Of a stretch of 5,807 bases of DNA, positions 1 to 5,636 are shown piece after piece (positions within the stretch are counted from its first letter, which is position 1; each line of letters begins with the position of its first letter). The notes under the pieces were generated by a model. The model did no database searches, was not told the DNA's origin, and saw nothing but the letters and a program-made list of their open reading frames with translations. The stretch is from Burkholderiales bacterium (GTDB lineage: Bacteria; Pseudomonadota; Gammaproteobacteria; Burkholderiales; SG8-41): assembly GCA_005800795.1 (NCBI GenBank), contig SYEN01000514.1, forward strand, positions 1-5,807, given 5' to 3'. A program made the position numbers and the translations under genes.

Positions 1-1
1 C

Positions 2-910
2 TGGTCGTTCATGGCCGATCTTTACGATGCAGAACGCAGTAAACGCCTCTTCGGCTTTATCGCGGCAGGCGGCTCCGCAGGCGCGCTTCTCGGCCCAACG
101 CTGGCCGCCGAATTGGCGGTACCGCTGGGCCGCGCGAATTTGCTGATCATCGCGGCGGTGTTGCTGGAAGGCGCGGTGTTTTGCGCCATGCGGCTGGAAC
201 AGGCTGCGGCAATCTTCAAGTCAGCCGTAACGCCCGCCGTATCCGGGCAGCAACAAAGCAGCTCGGGTGGTACAGGCGGCAATCCCCTCGCGGGACTGGC
301 GTTGATCGCACGCTCTCCGTATCTCGCCGGCATCGCACTGTGGGTGGCGCTGTTGTCACTGGCGGGCACGTTTCTCTACTTTCAGCAGTTGGAGATCGTC
401 GCCGCGTTCACCGCCGACCGCGACCAGCGCACGGCGATTTTCGCGCGCATCGATCAAGCTGTCAGTCTGCTCACCCTTACAGTGCAGTTTCTCGCCACCG
501 GCAAGTTGATTCAGCGCTTTGGCGCGGGGCCGGCCGCGGCGTTTCTGCCGCTGGTGTTCGCACTGGGCTTTATCGCGTTGTGGGCAACGCCGGTGTTGTG
601 GGCGGTGATCGTGTTTCAGGCGACACAGCGCGCCGCCAATTTCGCCATTTCCAACCCGGCACGCGAGGTGCTGTTCACCGTGCTCGGCCGTGATGAAAAG
701 TACAAAGCGAAATACGTGATTGATAACGTGGTTTTTCGCGGCGGCGATGTCGCCTTCAGCTGGCTTTTCACTTCGCTACGCGGGATGGGCATGGAACTCG
801 GCGCGATCTCGCTGGCCACAGTACCGGTCACCGCCGCGTGGTTCGCGCTGGCGCTGACGCTGGGGCGCATGCAAGAGCAGCGCGCGCCTATAGACAATAA
901 ACATAAGTAA
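2..910 (+). CDS. MFS permease of the NTP/NTP-exchange (Npt/Tlc-like) type, 5'-truncated by the window edge
   Basis: The reading frame is open to the window edge. The three codons before the first ATG (position 11) read W-S-F and run directly into MADLYDAE, as inside a transmembrane segment, so the true start lies upstream and that ATG is internal. About 302 residues are visible; relatives are roughly 420-450 residues, so about a third is missing. Counting from the ATG at 11, hydrophobic segments fall near residues 17-36, 42-60, 102-123, 148-168, 174-194, 196-212 and 263-284, with a hydrophilic Ser/Gly/Gln linker at about 75-92. Two stretches recall bacterial MFS proteins annotated as ATP/ADP or NTP/NTP exchangers: KRLFGFIAAGGSAGALLGP near the start, and a PAREVLFTV...KYKAK...RGGD block at 217-246. 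Inner-membrane transport is secure, but the substrate is not shown by the sequence. It is probably co-transcribed with the reductase that begins 19 nt downstream. Confidence 0.8.
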   Translation, partial: WSFMADLYDAERSKRLFGFIAAGGSAGALLGPTLAAELAVPLGRANLLIIAAVLLEGAVFCAMRLEQAAAIFKSAVTPAVSGQQQSSSGGTGGNPLAGLALIARSPYLAGIALWVALLSLAGTFLYFQQLEIVAAFTADRDQRTAIFARIDQAVSLLTLTVQFLATGKLIQRFGAGPAAAFLPLVFALGFIALWATPVLWAVIVFQATQRAANFAISNPAREVLFTVLGRDEKYKAKYVIDNVVFRGGDVAFSWLFTSLRGMGMELGAISLATVPVTAAWFALALTLGRMQEQRAPIDNKHK

Positions 911-919
911 TTGATTTAT

Positions 920-924
920 AAGGA
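920..924 (+). promoter_or_regulatory. Shine-Dalgarno for the aldo/keto reductase
   Basis: AAGGA sits five bases before the ATG at 930 in an AT-rich 19-nt gap after the permease stop. It supports this start and thereby the presence of the twin-arginine signal peptide. Confidence 0.65.
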
Positions 925-929
925 TATTT

Positions 930-1886
930 ATGAAATCCGTATTTGACTCTCAGCGCCGGAAAACTTTGCAGGCCTTGGCAGGAGGTGCAGCCTTGGCCGG
1001 CTCGTGGCCGTTGCAAACCAACGCGCAGGAAAAATCCGCGCTGCTGACCCGCGTTATTCCGCGCACGGGCCAGAAAATTGCCGTAGTCGGGCTGGGCACG
1101 CAGTTTGTGCTCGACGTGGGCGATGACCTCGATAAACGCAAAGTGCGCGTTGCGATGATTCGCACGCTGCTCGACAGCGGCGGCAGCGTCATCGACACCG
1201 CACCTTCGTATGGTCCCGCGGAGACACAACTCGGCAGCATGCTTGAAGAAATGAAAGCACGCGACCGTGTGTTTCTGTCCACCAAATATCGCGTGCCGGG
1301 TCGCGACGGCGCTATCGCGGAAACCAAAGAATCGCTGCGCAAGCTGCGCACGCAAAAGCTCGAAGTGCTGCTGCGTCACAATATCGGCTTCGTGCCCAAG
1401 GCCGACGCCGACACGCATCTGGCCGTCGCGCGCGAGTTGAAAGCACAAGGGATGTGCCGCTACATCGGCGTCACCCACTCGCAGGATCAGCCCAAGGCCA
1501 ATGAGCGTCTGATCGAAATACTGCGCACTGAAAAAATCGATTTCATTCAGGTGAATTACTCAATGGCCGAGCGCAGCGTCGAGGAGCGGTTGCTCGCAGC
1601 GGCCGCCGAAACCGGCACAGCGGTGATGTGCAATCTGCCGTACGCTCGCGGCGCGCTGTTTCGTGCGGTGCAGGGCAAGACCGTGCCTGAATGGGCGAAA
1701 GAATTCGACGCGCCGACGTGGGGCCAGTTTTTCCTCAAGTACCTGATCGCGCATCCCTCGGTAAACGTGGTCATTCCCGGCACGGATCGCGTCGAGCACA
1801 TGCAGGACAACATCGACGCCGGACGTACCCGTTTGCCGAACGCGGCGCAGCGTAAGCGTATGGTGGAGTTTATTGGCGCAGTTTAA
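930..1886 (+). CDS. Tat-signal aldo/keto reductase
   Basis: This 318-residue protein is an aldo/keto reductase, a TIM-barrel NAD(P)H-dependent carbonyl oxidoreductase family. The catalytic tetrad is readable: D89 and Y94 in the DTAPSYG motif, K119 in STKYR and H150 in LLRHN. The late segment VVIPGT (280-285) matches the cofactor-binding region. The N-terminus has twin arginines (R9-R10, QRRKTLQ), a weakly hydrophobic Ala/Gly/Leu stretch (about 15-27) and a possible cleavage site after TNA (residue 32), so Tat export to the periplasm is likely. The motif is not canonical because Thr replaces the usual Phe. The start is supported by AAGGA at 920-924, five bases before the ATG. It lies 19 nt after the permease stop, which suggests one transcript. 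The natural substrate cannot be read from sequence. If exported, the source of reduced cofactor is unclear. Confidence 0.88.
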   Translation: MKSVFDSQRRKTLQALAGGAALAGSWPLQTNAQEKSALLTRVIPRTGQKIAVVGLGTQFVLDVGDDLDKRKVRVAMIRTLLDSGGSVIDTAPSYGPAETQLGSMLEEMKARDRVFLSTKYRVPGRDGAIAETKESLRKLRTQKLEVLLRHNIGFVPKADADTHLAVARELKAQGMCRYIGVTHSQDQPKANERLIEILRTEKIDFIQVNYSMAERSVEERLLAAAAETGTAVMCNLPYARGALFRAVQGKTVPEWAKEFDAPTWGQFFLKYLIAHPSVNVVIPGTDRVEHMQDNIDAGRTRLPNAAQRKRMVEFIGAV

Positions 1887-1934
1887 GCGCAGTGCATGCC
1901 AGCCTGAATTCGATATTAAAAAATATCAATAAAC
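1887..1934. other. Convergent intergenic junction with a small AT-rich inverted repeat
   Basis: This 48-bp gap separates the stop codons of the + strand aldo/keto reductase (TAA at 1884-1886) and the - strand DsrE-like gene (TGA at 1937-1935). It contains GATATT (1912-1917), AAAA, then AATATC (1922-1927), a perfect 6-bp inverted repeat with a 4-base loop. All its pairs but one are A-T. It is the only symmetric structure here and could weakly terminate either convergent transcript, but it lacks a GC-rich stem. No convincing strong terminator is visible. Confidence 0.3.
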
Positions 1935-2312
1935 TCAATAGGTTATAGTAGCCCATTGGTCATCCATGCAGCGTCCCAGAAAGGCGGCTGCCCCCGCCAC
2001 GCCGGTAACTTCGGGGATGAAATCGGGTTGCACAACATCATACTCGTCCATCGCCTGCGGACAGGCGTAGAACTTCGCGCCATGCTCCGCCGCGCGCTGC
2101 ATGAAGGCGTAGACGGTGTCGCGCTGGCGCGGGCCGCTGGGCAAAGCATCAGCCACACCCCTGGCGAGCAACTTAATCGAGCGGCTGGTGAAAAATATTT
2201 CCACTTCGACATCCATCGCCGCCGCCGTAGCCGCATGGAAAAATGGCGTTGCACACAAATGCGGCAGCGCAGAATCGGTGGCCAACAGCAAAATCGCCAG
2301 GCGGGTTTTCAT
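1935..2312 (-). CDS. DsrE-family small sulfur-carrier-like protein
   Basis: This 125-residue protein has a DsrE/DsrF-like fold signature. It starts with a buried beta strand (KTRLAILLLATD, 2-13), followed by a helix (PHLCATPFFHAATAAA) and a second strand (VEVEIFFTSRSIKLL, 35-49). Next come a helix (about 65-78), KFYACPQAMDEY (80-91) and a C-terminal VTGVAGAAAFLGR helix. Cysteines are C20, C84 and C115. C84 follows a strand, about where TusD and DsrE proteins carry their persulfide cysteine; that alignment is an inference. Family members move sulfane sulfur between proteins in the cytoplasm. The frame is open upstream to 2666, but that extension is an Arg/Trp-rich shadow of the preceding gene, so the start is the ATG at 2312. 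No Shine-Dalgarno sequence is visible. The start lies 19 nt after the lipoyl-protein stop, which suggests translation coupled to that gene. It is the last gene of the operon. Confidence 0.85.
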   Translation of the reverse strand: MKTRLAILLLATDSALPHLCATPFFHAATAAAMDVEVEIFFTSRSIKLLARGVADALPSGPRQRDTVYAFMQRAAEHGAKFYACPQAMDEYDVVQPDFIPEVTGVAGAAAFLGRCMDDQWATITY

Positions 2313-2331
2313 TGCGTGCGCCGCGTGAAGT

Positions 2332-2778
2332 TCATATTGCCAGCGGCCCCTGAAAATTCTCCAATGCCATTTCCGCCTCAAATGCGGGCGCCAGTGTGGC
2401 TTCCGACAGCAGGCAGTTGGCGATCGTCTCGTTCCACGGTGCAGTAAGCCGCACCAGCCAGCCGGTGCCGTAAGGGTCGGCACCGATGATTTCGGGCTTG
2501 GCCACTGCCGCCGTGTTGACTTCCAGCACCACACCCGCCACCGGCGCGCGCACCGACACCACGGTTTTTGAAAGCTCCAGTACGCCCACAGCGCGGCCCA
2601 CATCCACTTTGGTGCCGATGGCCTTGGGCGTAAAAGCAAAGAACTCCACCGCCAGCGCAGCGCCATACGATGTAGCGCCCAGCGTCACCACGCCGTTGGC
2701 GCCGGGCTGCACCCACACGTTGTAGTCGGCGTGGTAATAGCGGTCGAGCGGAAAACTGCAACCGCGAATCATGATCAT
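2332..2778 (-). CDS. GcvH-like lipoyl-carrier protein (GcvH or LbpA type)
   Basis: This 148-residue protein belongs to the GcvH/lipoyl-domain family. The lipoylation site is intact: AVGVLELSKTVVSVRAPVAG (64-82) has the ExxK arrangement (E68, K71), aligned with the modified lysine of glycine cleavage H protein. A conserved DPYGTGWLVRL segment follows (101-111). The N-terminus (IRGCSFPLDRYYHADYNVWV) is of the type also seen in lipoate-binding proteins of sulfur oxidation, including a cysteine at position 7. GcvH of E. coli is about 129 residues, so this one has a longer C-terminal helix. The start at 2778 overlaps the PepSY stop as ATGA and has GGAG seven bases upstream, which favours it over the second Met at 2772. 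No gcvT, gcvP or lipoate ligase lies nearby, so a role in glycine cleavage is doubtful. The next gene is DsrE-like, which points to carriage of sulfur or a reduced group on lipoate. Its exact function is unknown. Confidence 0.85.
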   Translation of the reverse strand: MIMIRGCSFPLDRYYHADYNVWVQPGANGVVTLGATSYGAALAVEFFAFTPKAIGTKVDVGRAVGVLELSKTVVSVRAPVAGVVLEVNTAAVAKPEIIGADPYGTGWLVRLTAPWNETIANCLLSEATLAPAFEAEMALENFQGPLAI

Positions 2779-4010
2779 TCGAATGCTCCGTGGCGGGAGC
2801 CCATCGTACCGGGTTGTTCATTTGATGGTTGTTGGTTACGCAAGCGCGTACGACGAGTCGTTTCAAACTCCGCCGCGCGTCTTTTGCGCAGCCACACCCA
2901 CAAGCCCGTGGGAAACATCAGCAACATGGCGATCCCCGTCACGAACATGGCAATCCGGCCTGCTTCGCCGAATGCGGTGCCGCTGTGCAGCGGAAACAGC
3001 CAGTGCATCACGCTCTCGCCCGCCGTGCGGTTGCGCGAACTGCGTTCAAACAGAATGTCGCCGGAGCCGGGATGCACCCAGACGGTTGTATCACCCAGCC
3101 GGTGCACGTCGCCCTGGCGCTTCAGATGGAAAAGATAGCCCGCCGTGGGTTTGGACGGAATATGAATTTCCACCATCGCGTGCTGCGGATATTCTGTGCG
3201 CACCCGTGCGTTGATGTGCTCGAAACTCGGCCAATTGTCGGTTGGCGTCTCGCGCCAGGGGATCACCGGAAACGGCGCCACCTCGGAAAATACGCCGACG
3301 ATATCGCGCGCGTAATTCACGTACACCAGCGTGCTGCCGGTGACTGTCGCCAGCATCAGCAATGAAAACAGCACCACGCCGCTTGAGCGATGCACGTCGA
3401 ACAGCACGCGCGTCAACCCGGCGCGCAGCTTCACGCCAATCAGCCGCCGCCAGCCGGAGCGGTTACGCGGCCAGGCGATAAACGCGCCCGATATCGCCGA
3501 CATCATCAACAACAACCCCGCCAGCCCGACAATATTCGAGCCGAAATTCCCCAGCAGCACGTTGCGGTGAAACTCATACAGCGTGCGCATCCAGTACGGG
3601 CGCGTGATGCCGATGGTTTCCGCCTCGCGCGTTCCGAGCAACTCGCCACTGACCGGGTTGAACATCGCCTCGGCACGCGGCGAACCAGTGCGCATGTGCG
3701 GCGCAACTTTGATGAGCACGCGGTAAACCTCTTCCGGGTTGTACTGGCGCGGCGGGCGTAGGCGTTCGGCGCGCGCTAATGGAAACTCGTCCGCAACGCG
3801 CGCAAGGATCGCGTGCGGCGGCAGATGCGTACCCGCGCTGGCGTGCGTCAGCAGGCGCGGATTAAGCCAGGCATCGATCTCGTCTTCGTAGACCAGCAGG
3901 CTGCCGGAAAAGCCGACCAGCGCGAACCATGCACCGATAAAGAGACCCAGCCAGCGGTGCAAATTGCGCCAGTAGCCACGGGAAGATGCCTGTGTTGAGC
4001 GGGCGGGCAT
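2775..4010 (-). CDS. PepSY-domain integral membrane protein
   Basis: This 411-residue protein belongs to the PepSY-associated TM-helix family, four-helix inner-membrane proteins that often act with iron-siderophore uptake or reduction. Transmembrane segments fall near 20-41, 155-180, 206-231 and 350-374. Large periplasmic PepSY-like regions lie between helices 1-2 (about 45-145) and 3-4 (about 235-345), with strand-turn patterns such as MFNPVSGELLG and VWVHPGSGDIL. Histidines at helix edges are typical: H18 in LHRWLGL, H148 in YEFHRN, H207 in FDVHRSSG, and H336 and H342 in MHWLFPLHSG. They are candidate heme or metal ligands. The C-terminus is a charged cytoplasmic tail. The start at 4010 is the only reasonable one but has no clear Shine-Dalgarno; it follows the fdhE stop by 34 nt. 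Its stop overlaps the GcvH-like start (ATGA). A role in passing electrons to a metal or a partner protein is inferred, not shown. Confidence 0.88.
   Translation of the reverse strand: MPARSTQASSRGYWRNLHRWLGLFIGAWFALVGFSGSLLVYEDEIDAWLNPRLLTHASAGTHLPPHAILARVADEFPLARAERLRPPRQYNPEEVYRVLIKVAPHMRTGSPRAEAMFNPVSGELLGTREAETIGITRPYWMRTLYEFHRNVLLGNFGSNIVGLAGLLLMMSAISGAFIAWPRNRSGWRRLIGVKLRAGLTRVLFDVHRSSGVVLFSLLMLATVTGSTLVYVNYARDIVGVFSEVAPFPVIPWRETPTDNWPSFEHINARVRTEYPQHAMVEIHIPSKPTAGYLFHLKRQGDVHRLGDTTVWVHPGSGDILFERSSRNRTAGESVMHWLFPLHSGTAFGEAGRIAMFVTGIAMLLMFPTGLWVWLRKRRAAEFETTRRTRLRNQQPSNEQPGTMGSRHGAFE
2786..2789 (-). promoter_or_regulatory. Shine-Dalgarno that selects the first Met of the GcvH-like gene
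   Basis: GGAG within the last PepSY codons lies seven bases before the ATG at 2778. The alternative Met two codons later would leave 13 bases, so the first ATG, which overlaps the PepSY stop, is preferred. Confidence 0.6.
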
Positions 4011-4028
4011 AGCGGGTACAAATCAGCA

Positions 4029-4062
4029 GCGCCGGTGGCGCGGGTCAGCCCTGTACCGGCAC
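4029..4062 (-). other. Possible RNA hairpin spanning the fdhE stop codon
   Basis: In the operon transcript, GUGCCGGU (4062-4055) can pair with ACCGGCGC (4036-4029), giving eight pairs with one G-U. An inner GGG/CCC pairing leaves the UGA stop in the loop region. An alternative five-pair hairpin, GCGCC/GGCGC (4041-4029), overlaps it. No U-run follows, so it is not a terminator. It could affect stability or reinitiation at the PepSY gene, or it may be chance in GC-rich DNA. Confidence 0.2.
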
Positions 4063-4989
4063 AAAAAAGTAATTCGGGCTGGCACGCTGGTAGCCCGATT
4101 CATCCATCAGGATATCCAGCGGTAGCGTTGCCAGATCGTCTGCCACCGGATCCGCCAGCGGATCTTTTTCCTGATTGAACGATTTGATGTAGCCCTTGCA
4201 CTCGTCGCAGGCCTCACCACGCACGGCATCACTTTCAGTTTCGATGTGATAGTAGGCGAGCTTTTCCTGCGCCTCGCACTGGCTGCAAAAGCCGCGAGGC
4301 ATGCGCCAATCGGTGGCGCACAACACACAATGCAGATAACGCGTGCCCGGCACCGGCACGCCCGCACGCAGCACACTGGCGACCGGCGGCGAGCCGCACA
4401 CCGGGCAAACCGTTGGCACGTCCAGCTTGCGAAATGCGCCGGCGCCCAGCGCCGACGCGCGCGCAACCCAATGCACCTGCAACGCCGCGCCGATAAACGG
4501 TGCCACTGCTGCGTCCAGTGCCGGGTAGTCCAGCGCGAGAAGGCAGCTTGCTTGCGCATCCAGTACTGCGGCGTCCATGTGGTCCACTTGCGCCAGCACG
4601 CTTTGTACGGCGGGCGTCGCGTCCTCGAGCAGGGAATACGTAATGCTTTTCAACGTGTCGCGCCAGGCACTATCCAGCGGCGCATCGGTGCCCAGCGGCG
4701 GCAGCCCATGTGCGCGGCAGCGCTCCAAGTGCGCCTCATCGGGGCTTTTCGTAACTATTTGTTTTTTACGACAATTTTCTTGGGCATGCGCCAAGCGCGC
4801 CATGAACCCCAGAAATGCCGGTTCGCCCTTTCCTCCGGCAGCGCGTGTTGCCAGCGTTTCAAACCGTGCGGCACGATCGCCAAACACGCTGTTGGCGTCC
4901 GCCAAACGAAAAGCCGGCGGCTCTTGCAAACCGCCGGCTATCTGGTCCTGGGGAACTATTCGGATGGGTGCCCGGGGCGTTTGCGCCAT
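4045..4989 (-). CDS. fdhE: Formate dehydrogenase accessory protein FdhE
   Basis: This 314-residue cytoplasmic protein is needed for maturation or activation of respiratory formate dehydrogenase. Four CxxC pairs are visible: C195/C198 (VCPVCGSPP), C221/C224 (LHCVLCATDW), C235/C238 (FCSQCE) and C261/C264 (ACDECKGY). They form the rubredoxin-like metal-binding core typical of FdhE. The N-terminal half is mostly helical, with RCRAHGLPPL at 91-100, and the protein ends PNYFFVPVQG. The length matches E. coli FdhE (about 309). The frame stays open to an ATG at 5064, but that would add 25 Arg/Gln-rich residues lying inside the cytochrome gene. The ATG at 4989 begins MAQTPRAPIRI and shares one base with the cytochrome stop (TGATG), so it is preferred; no good Shine-Dalgarno is visible and coupling is likely. 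A short AT-rich patch at about 4745-4790 encodes the KKQIVTKS segment without breaking the frame. Confidence 0.95.
   Translation of the reverse strand: MAQTPRAPIRIVPQDQIAGGLQEPPAFRLADANSVFGDRAARFETLATRAAGGKGEPAFLGFMARLAHAQENCRKKQIVTKSPDEAHLERCRAHGLPPLGTDAPLDSAWRDTLKSITYSLLEDATPAVQSVLAQVDHMDAAVLDAQASCLLALDYPALDAAVAPFIGAALQVHWVARASALGAGAFRKLDVPTVCPVCGSPPVASVLRAGVPVPGTRYLHCVLCATDWRMPRGFCSQCEAQEKLAYYHIETESDAVRGEACDECKGYIKSFNQEKDPLADPVADDLATLPLDILMDESGYQRASPNYFFVPVQG
4903..4939 (-). terminator. Terminator-like hairpin inside the 5' part of fdhE
   Basis: Read in the operon direction, AGCCGGCGG (4939-4931) and CCGCCGGCT (4920-4912) form a perfect 9-bp GC-rich stem around a 10-base loop. The stem is followed directly by UUUCGUUU. 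That is the layout of an intrinsic terminator, with a U-tract interrupted by CG. It sits 50-78 nt after the fdhE start codon and covers codons for AGGLQEPPAFRL. It may attenuate transcription from the structural genes into the accessory tail. Coding constraint on this region could also produce it by chance. Confidence 0.3.
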
Positions 4990-5636
4990 CAATGCTTGCC
5001 GCTGGTGTTGCCGCCGCCGCCCGTCACTTCGCGATACCAGCCTGGATGATGGTGTTTGGCCCACGCCGCGCTGACATTGCCGCGCATCATTGCACGCAGG
5101 GTGCCCTTGACCCAGATCGCGGCATACACGTGAACAATGATGCCAATCACCAGCACCACCGCCGACGCCGCGTGCACCACCACCGCGATGCGATTCAGAT
5201 CAATCGGAAACGACGCGGCGAAATACGGCAGCCACATCATGAAGCCCGAGACCAGCAGCAGGAACATGCAGACCACCATCAGCCAGAACATGTATTTTTG
5301 CCCCGCGTTGTATTTGCCAATTTCCGGCAAATCCTTTTCGCGGTTCATGATCACGTCCTTGATGGATTTCATCCACGTACGATCGGCATCGGTCATCTTG
5401 TTCAGCGACCAGAATCTCGCCATGGTGATGCAAAAGAACAGGAACATCACCACGCCGATGAACGGATGCAAAATGCGCGCCCATGGCCCGTCGCCAAACA
5501 GGCCGGAAAGGAAAAACAGCGACGGGTGAAACAGCGCCAGCCCCGACAACGCCGCAAGAATGAAGCACAGCGCGACGATCCAGTGGTTGCCGCGCTCCTT
5601 GGGCGTGTAGCGCTCGATGTATTTGGGATCGCTCAT
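4989..5636 (-). CDS. fdoI: Formate dehydrogenase cytochrome b556 (gamma) subunit
   Basis: This 215-residue membrane protein is the diheme cytochrome b subunit of respiratory formate dehydrogenase (FdnI/FdoI family). It accepts electrons from the iron-sulfur subunit and reduces quinone in the inner membrane. Four transmembrane helices are visible near 18-36, 53-75, 114-136 and 150-173. Histidines H18 (GNHWIV), H57 (ILHPFIG), H155 (VVVHAAS) and H169 (IIVHVYA) fall at the same numbers as the heme b ligands known for E. coli FdnI, and the length is almost the same. The typical GTLRAMMRG segment follows helix 4, and the C-terminus HHHPGWYREV is of the form common in betaproteobacteria. The start at 5636 has a strong AAGGAG five bases upstream and overlaps the beta-subunit stop as ATGA. 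The stop shares one base with the fdhE start. The fdoI symbol rests on family similarity; fdnI or fdhC names are also used. Confidence 0.95.
   Translation of the reverse strand: MSDPKYIERYTPKERGNHWIVALCFILAALSGLALFHPSLFFLSGLFGDGPWARILHPFIGVVMFLFFCITMARFWSLNKMTDADRTWMKSIKDVIMNREKDLPEIGKYNAGQKYMFWLMVVCMFLLLVSGFMMWLPYFAASFPIDLNRIAVVVHAASAVVLVIGIIVHVYAAIWVKGTLRAMMRGNVSAAWAKHHHPGWYREVTGGGGNTSGKH

Noticed and set aside
911..929. TTGATT and TATAAG resembling promoter boxes just before the reductase.
   Set aside because: The two boxes are adjacent rather than about 17 bases apart and lie on the ribosome binding site, so they are simply an AT-rich spacer.
888..1478. A 196-codon - strand frame opposite the aldo/keto reductase.
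   Set aside because: It is the complement of a gene with an intact catalytic tetrad and has no recognisable domain.
1876..1893. Direct repeat GCGCAGT on both sides of the reductase stop codon.
   Set aside because: Seven bases, only two copies, no insertion between them; chance is the simplest explanation.
1935..2666. A 243-codon - strand frame that would make a longer DsrE protein with a 118-residue N-terminal extension.
   Set aside because: The extension overlaps the GcvH-like gene out of frame, is rich in Trp and Arg as a GC-rich shadow would be, and the DsrE fold begins exactly at the internal ATG at 2312.
4745..4790. AT-rich patch with a run of six A in the fdhE message, considered as a frameshift or slippage site.
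   Set aside because: The frame continues normally through it into conserved FdhE sequence (RCRAHGLPPL), and no alternative frame product is evident.
4990..5064. Upstream ATG at 5064 as the fdhE start.
   Set aside because: It adds 25 low-complexity residues inside the cytochrome gene, whereas the ATG at 4989 gives a normal FdhE length and the usual stop/start overlap.
5304..5334. Inverted repeat TTTGCC / GGCAAA inside the cytochrome gene.
   Set aside because: Six pairs with no U-run or conserved position to suggest function; it lies within ordinary coding sequence.
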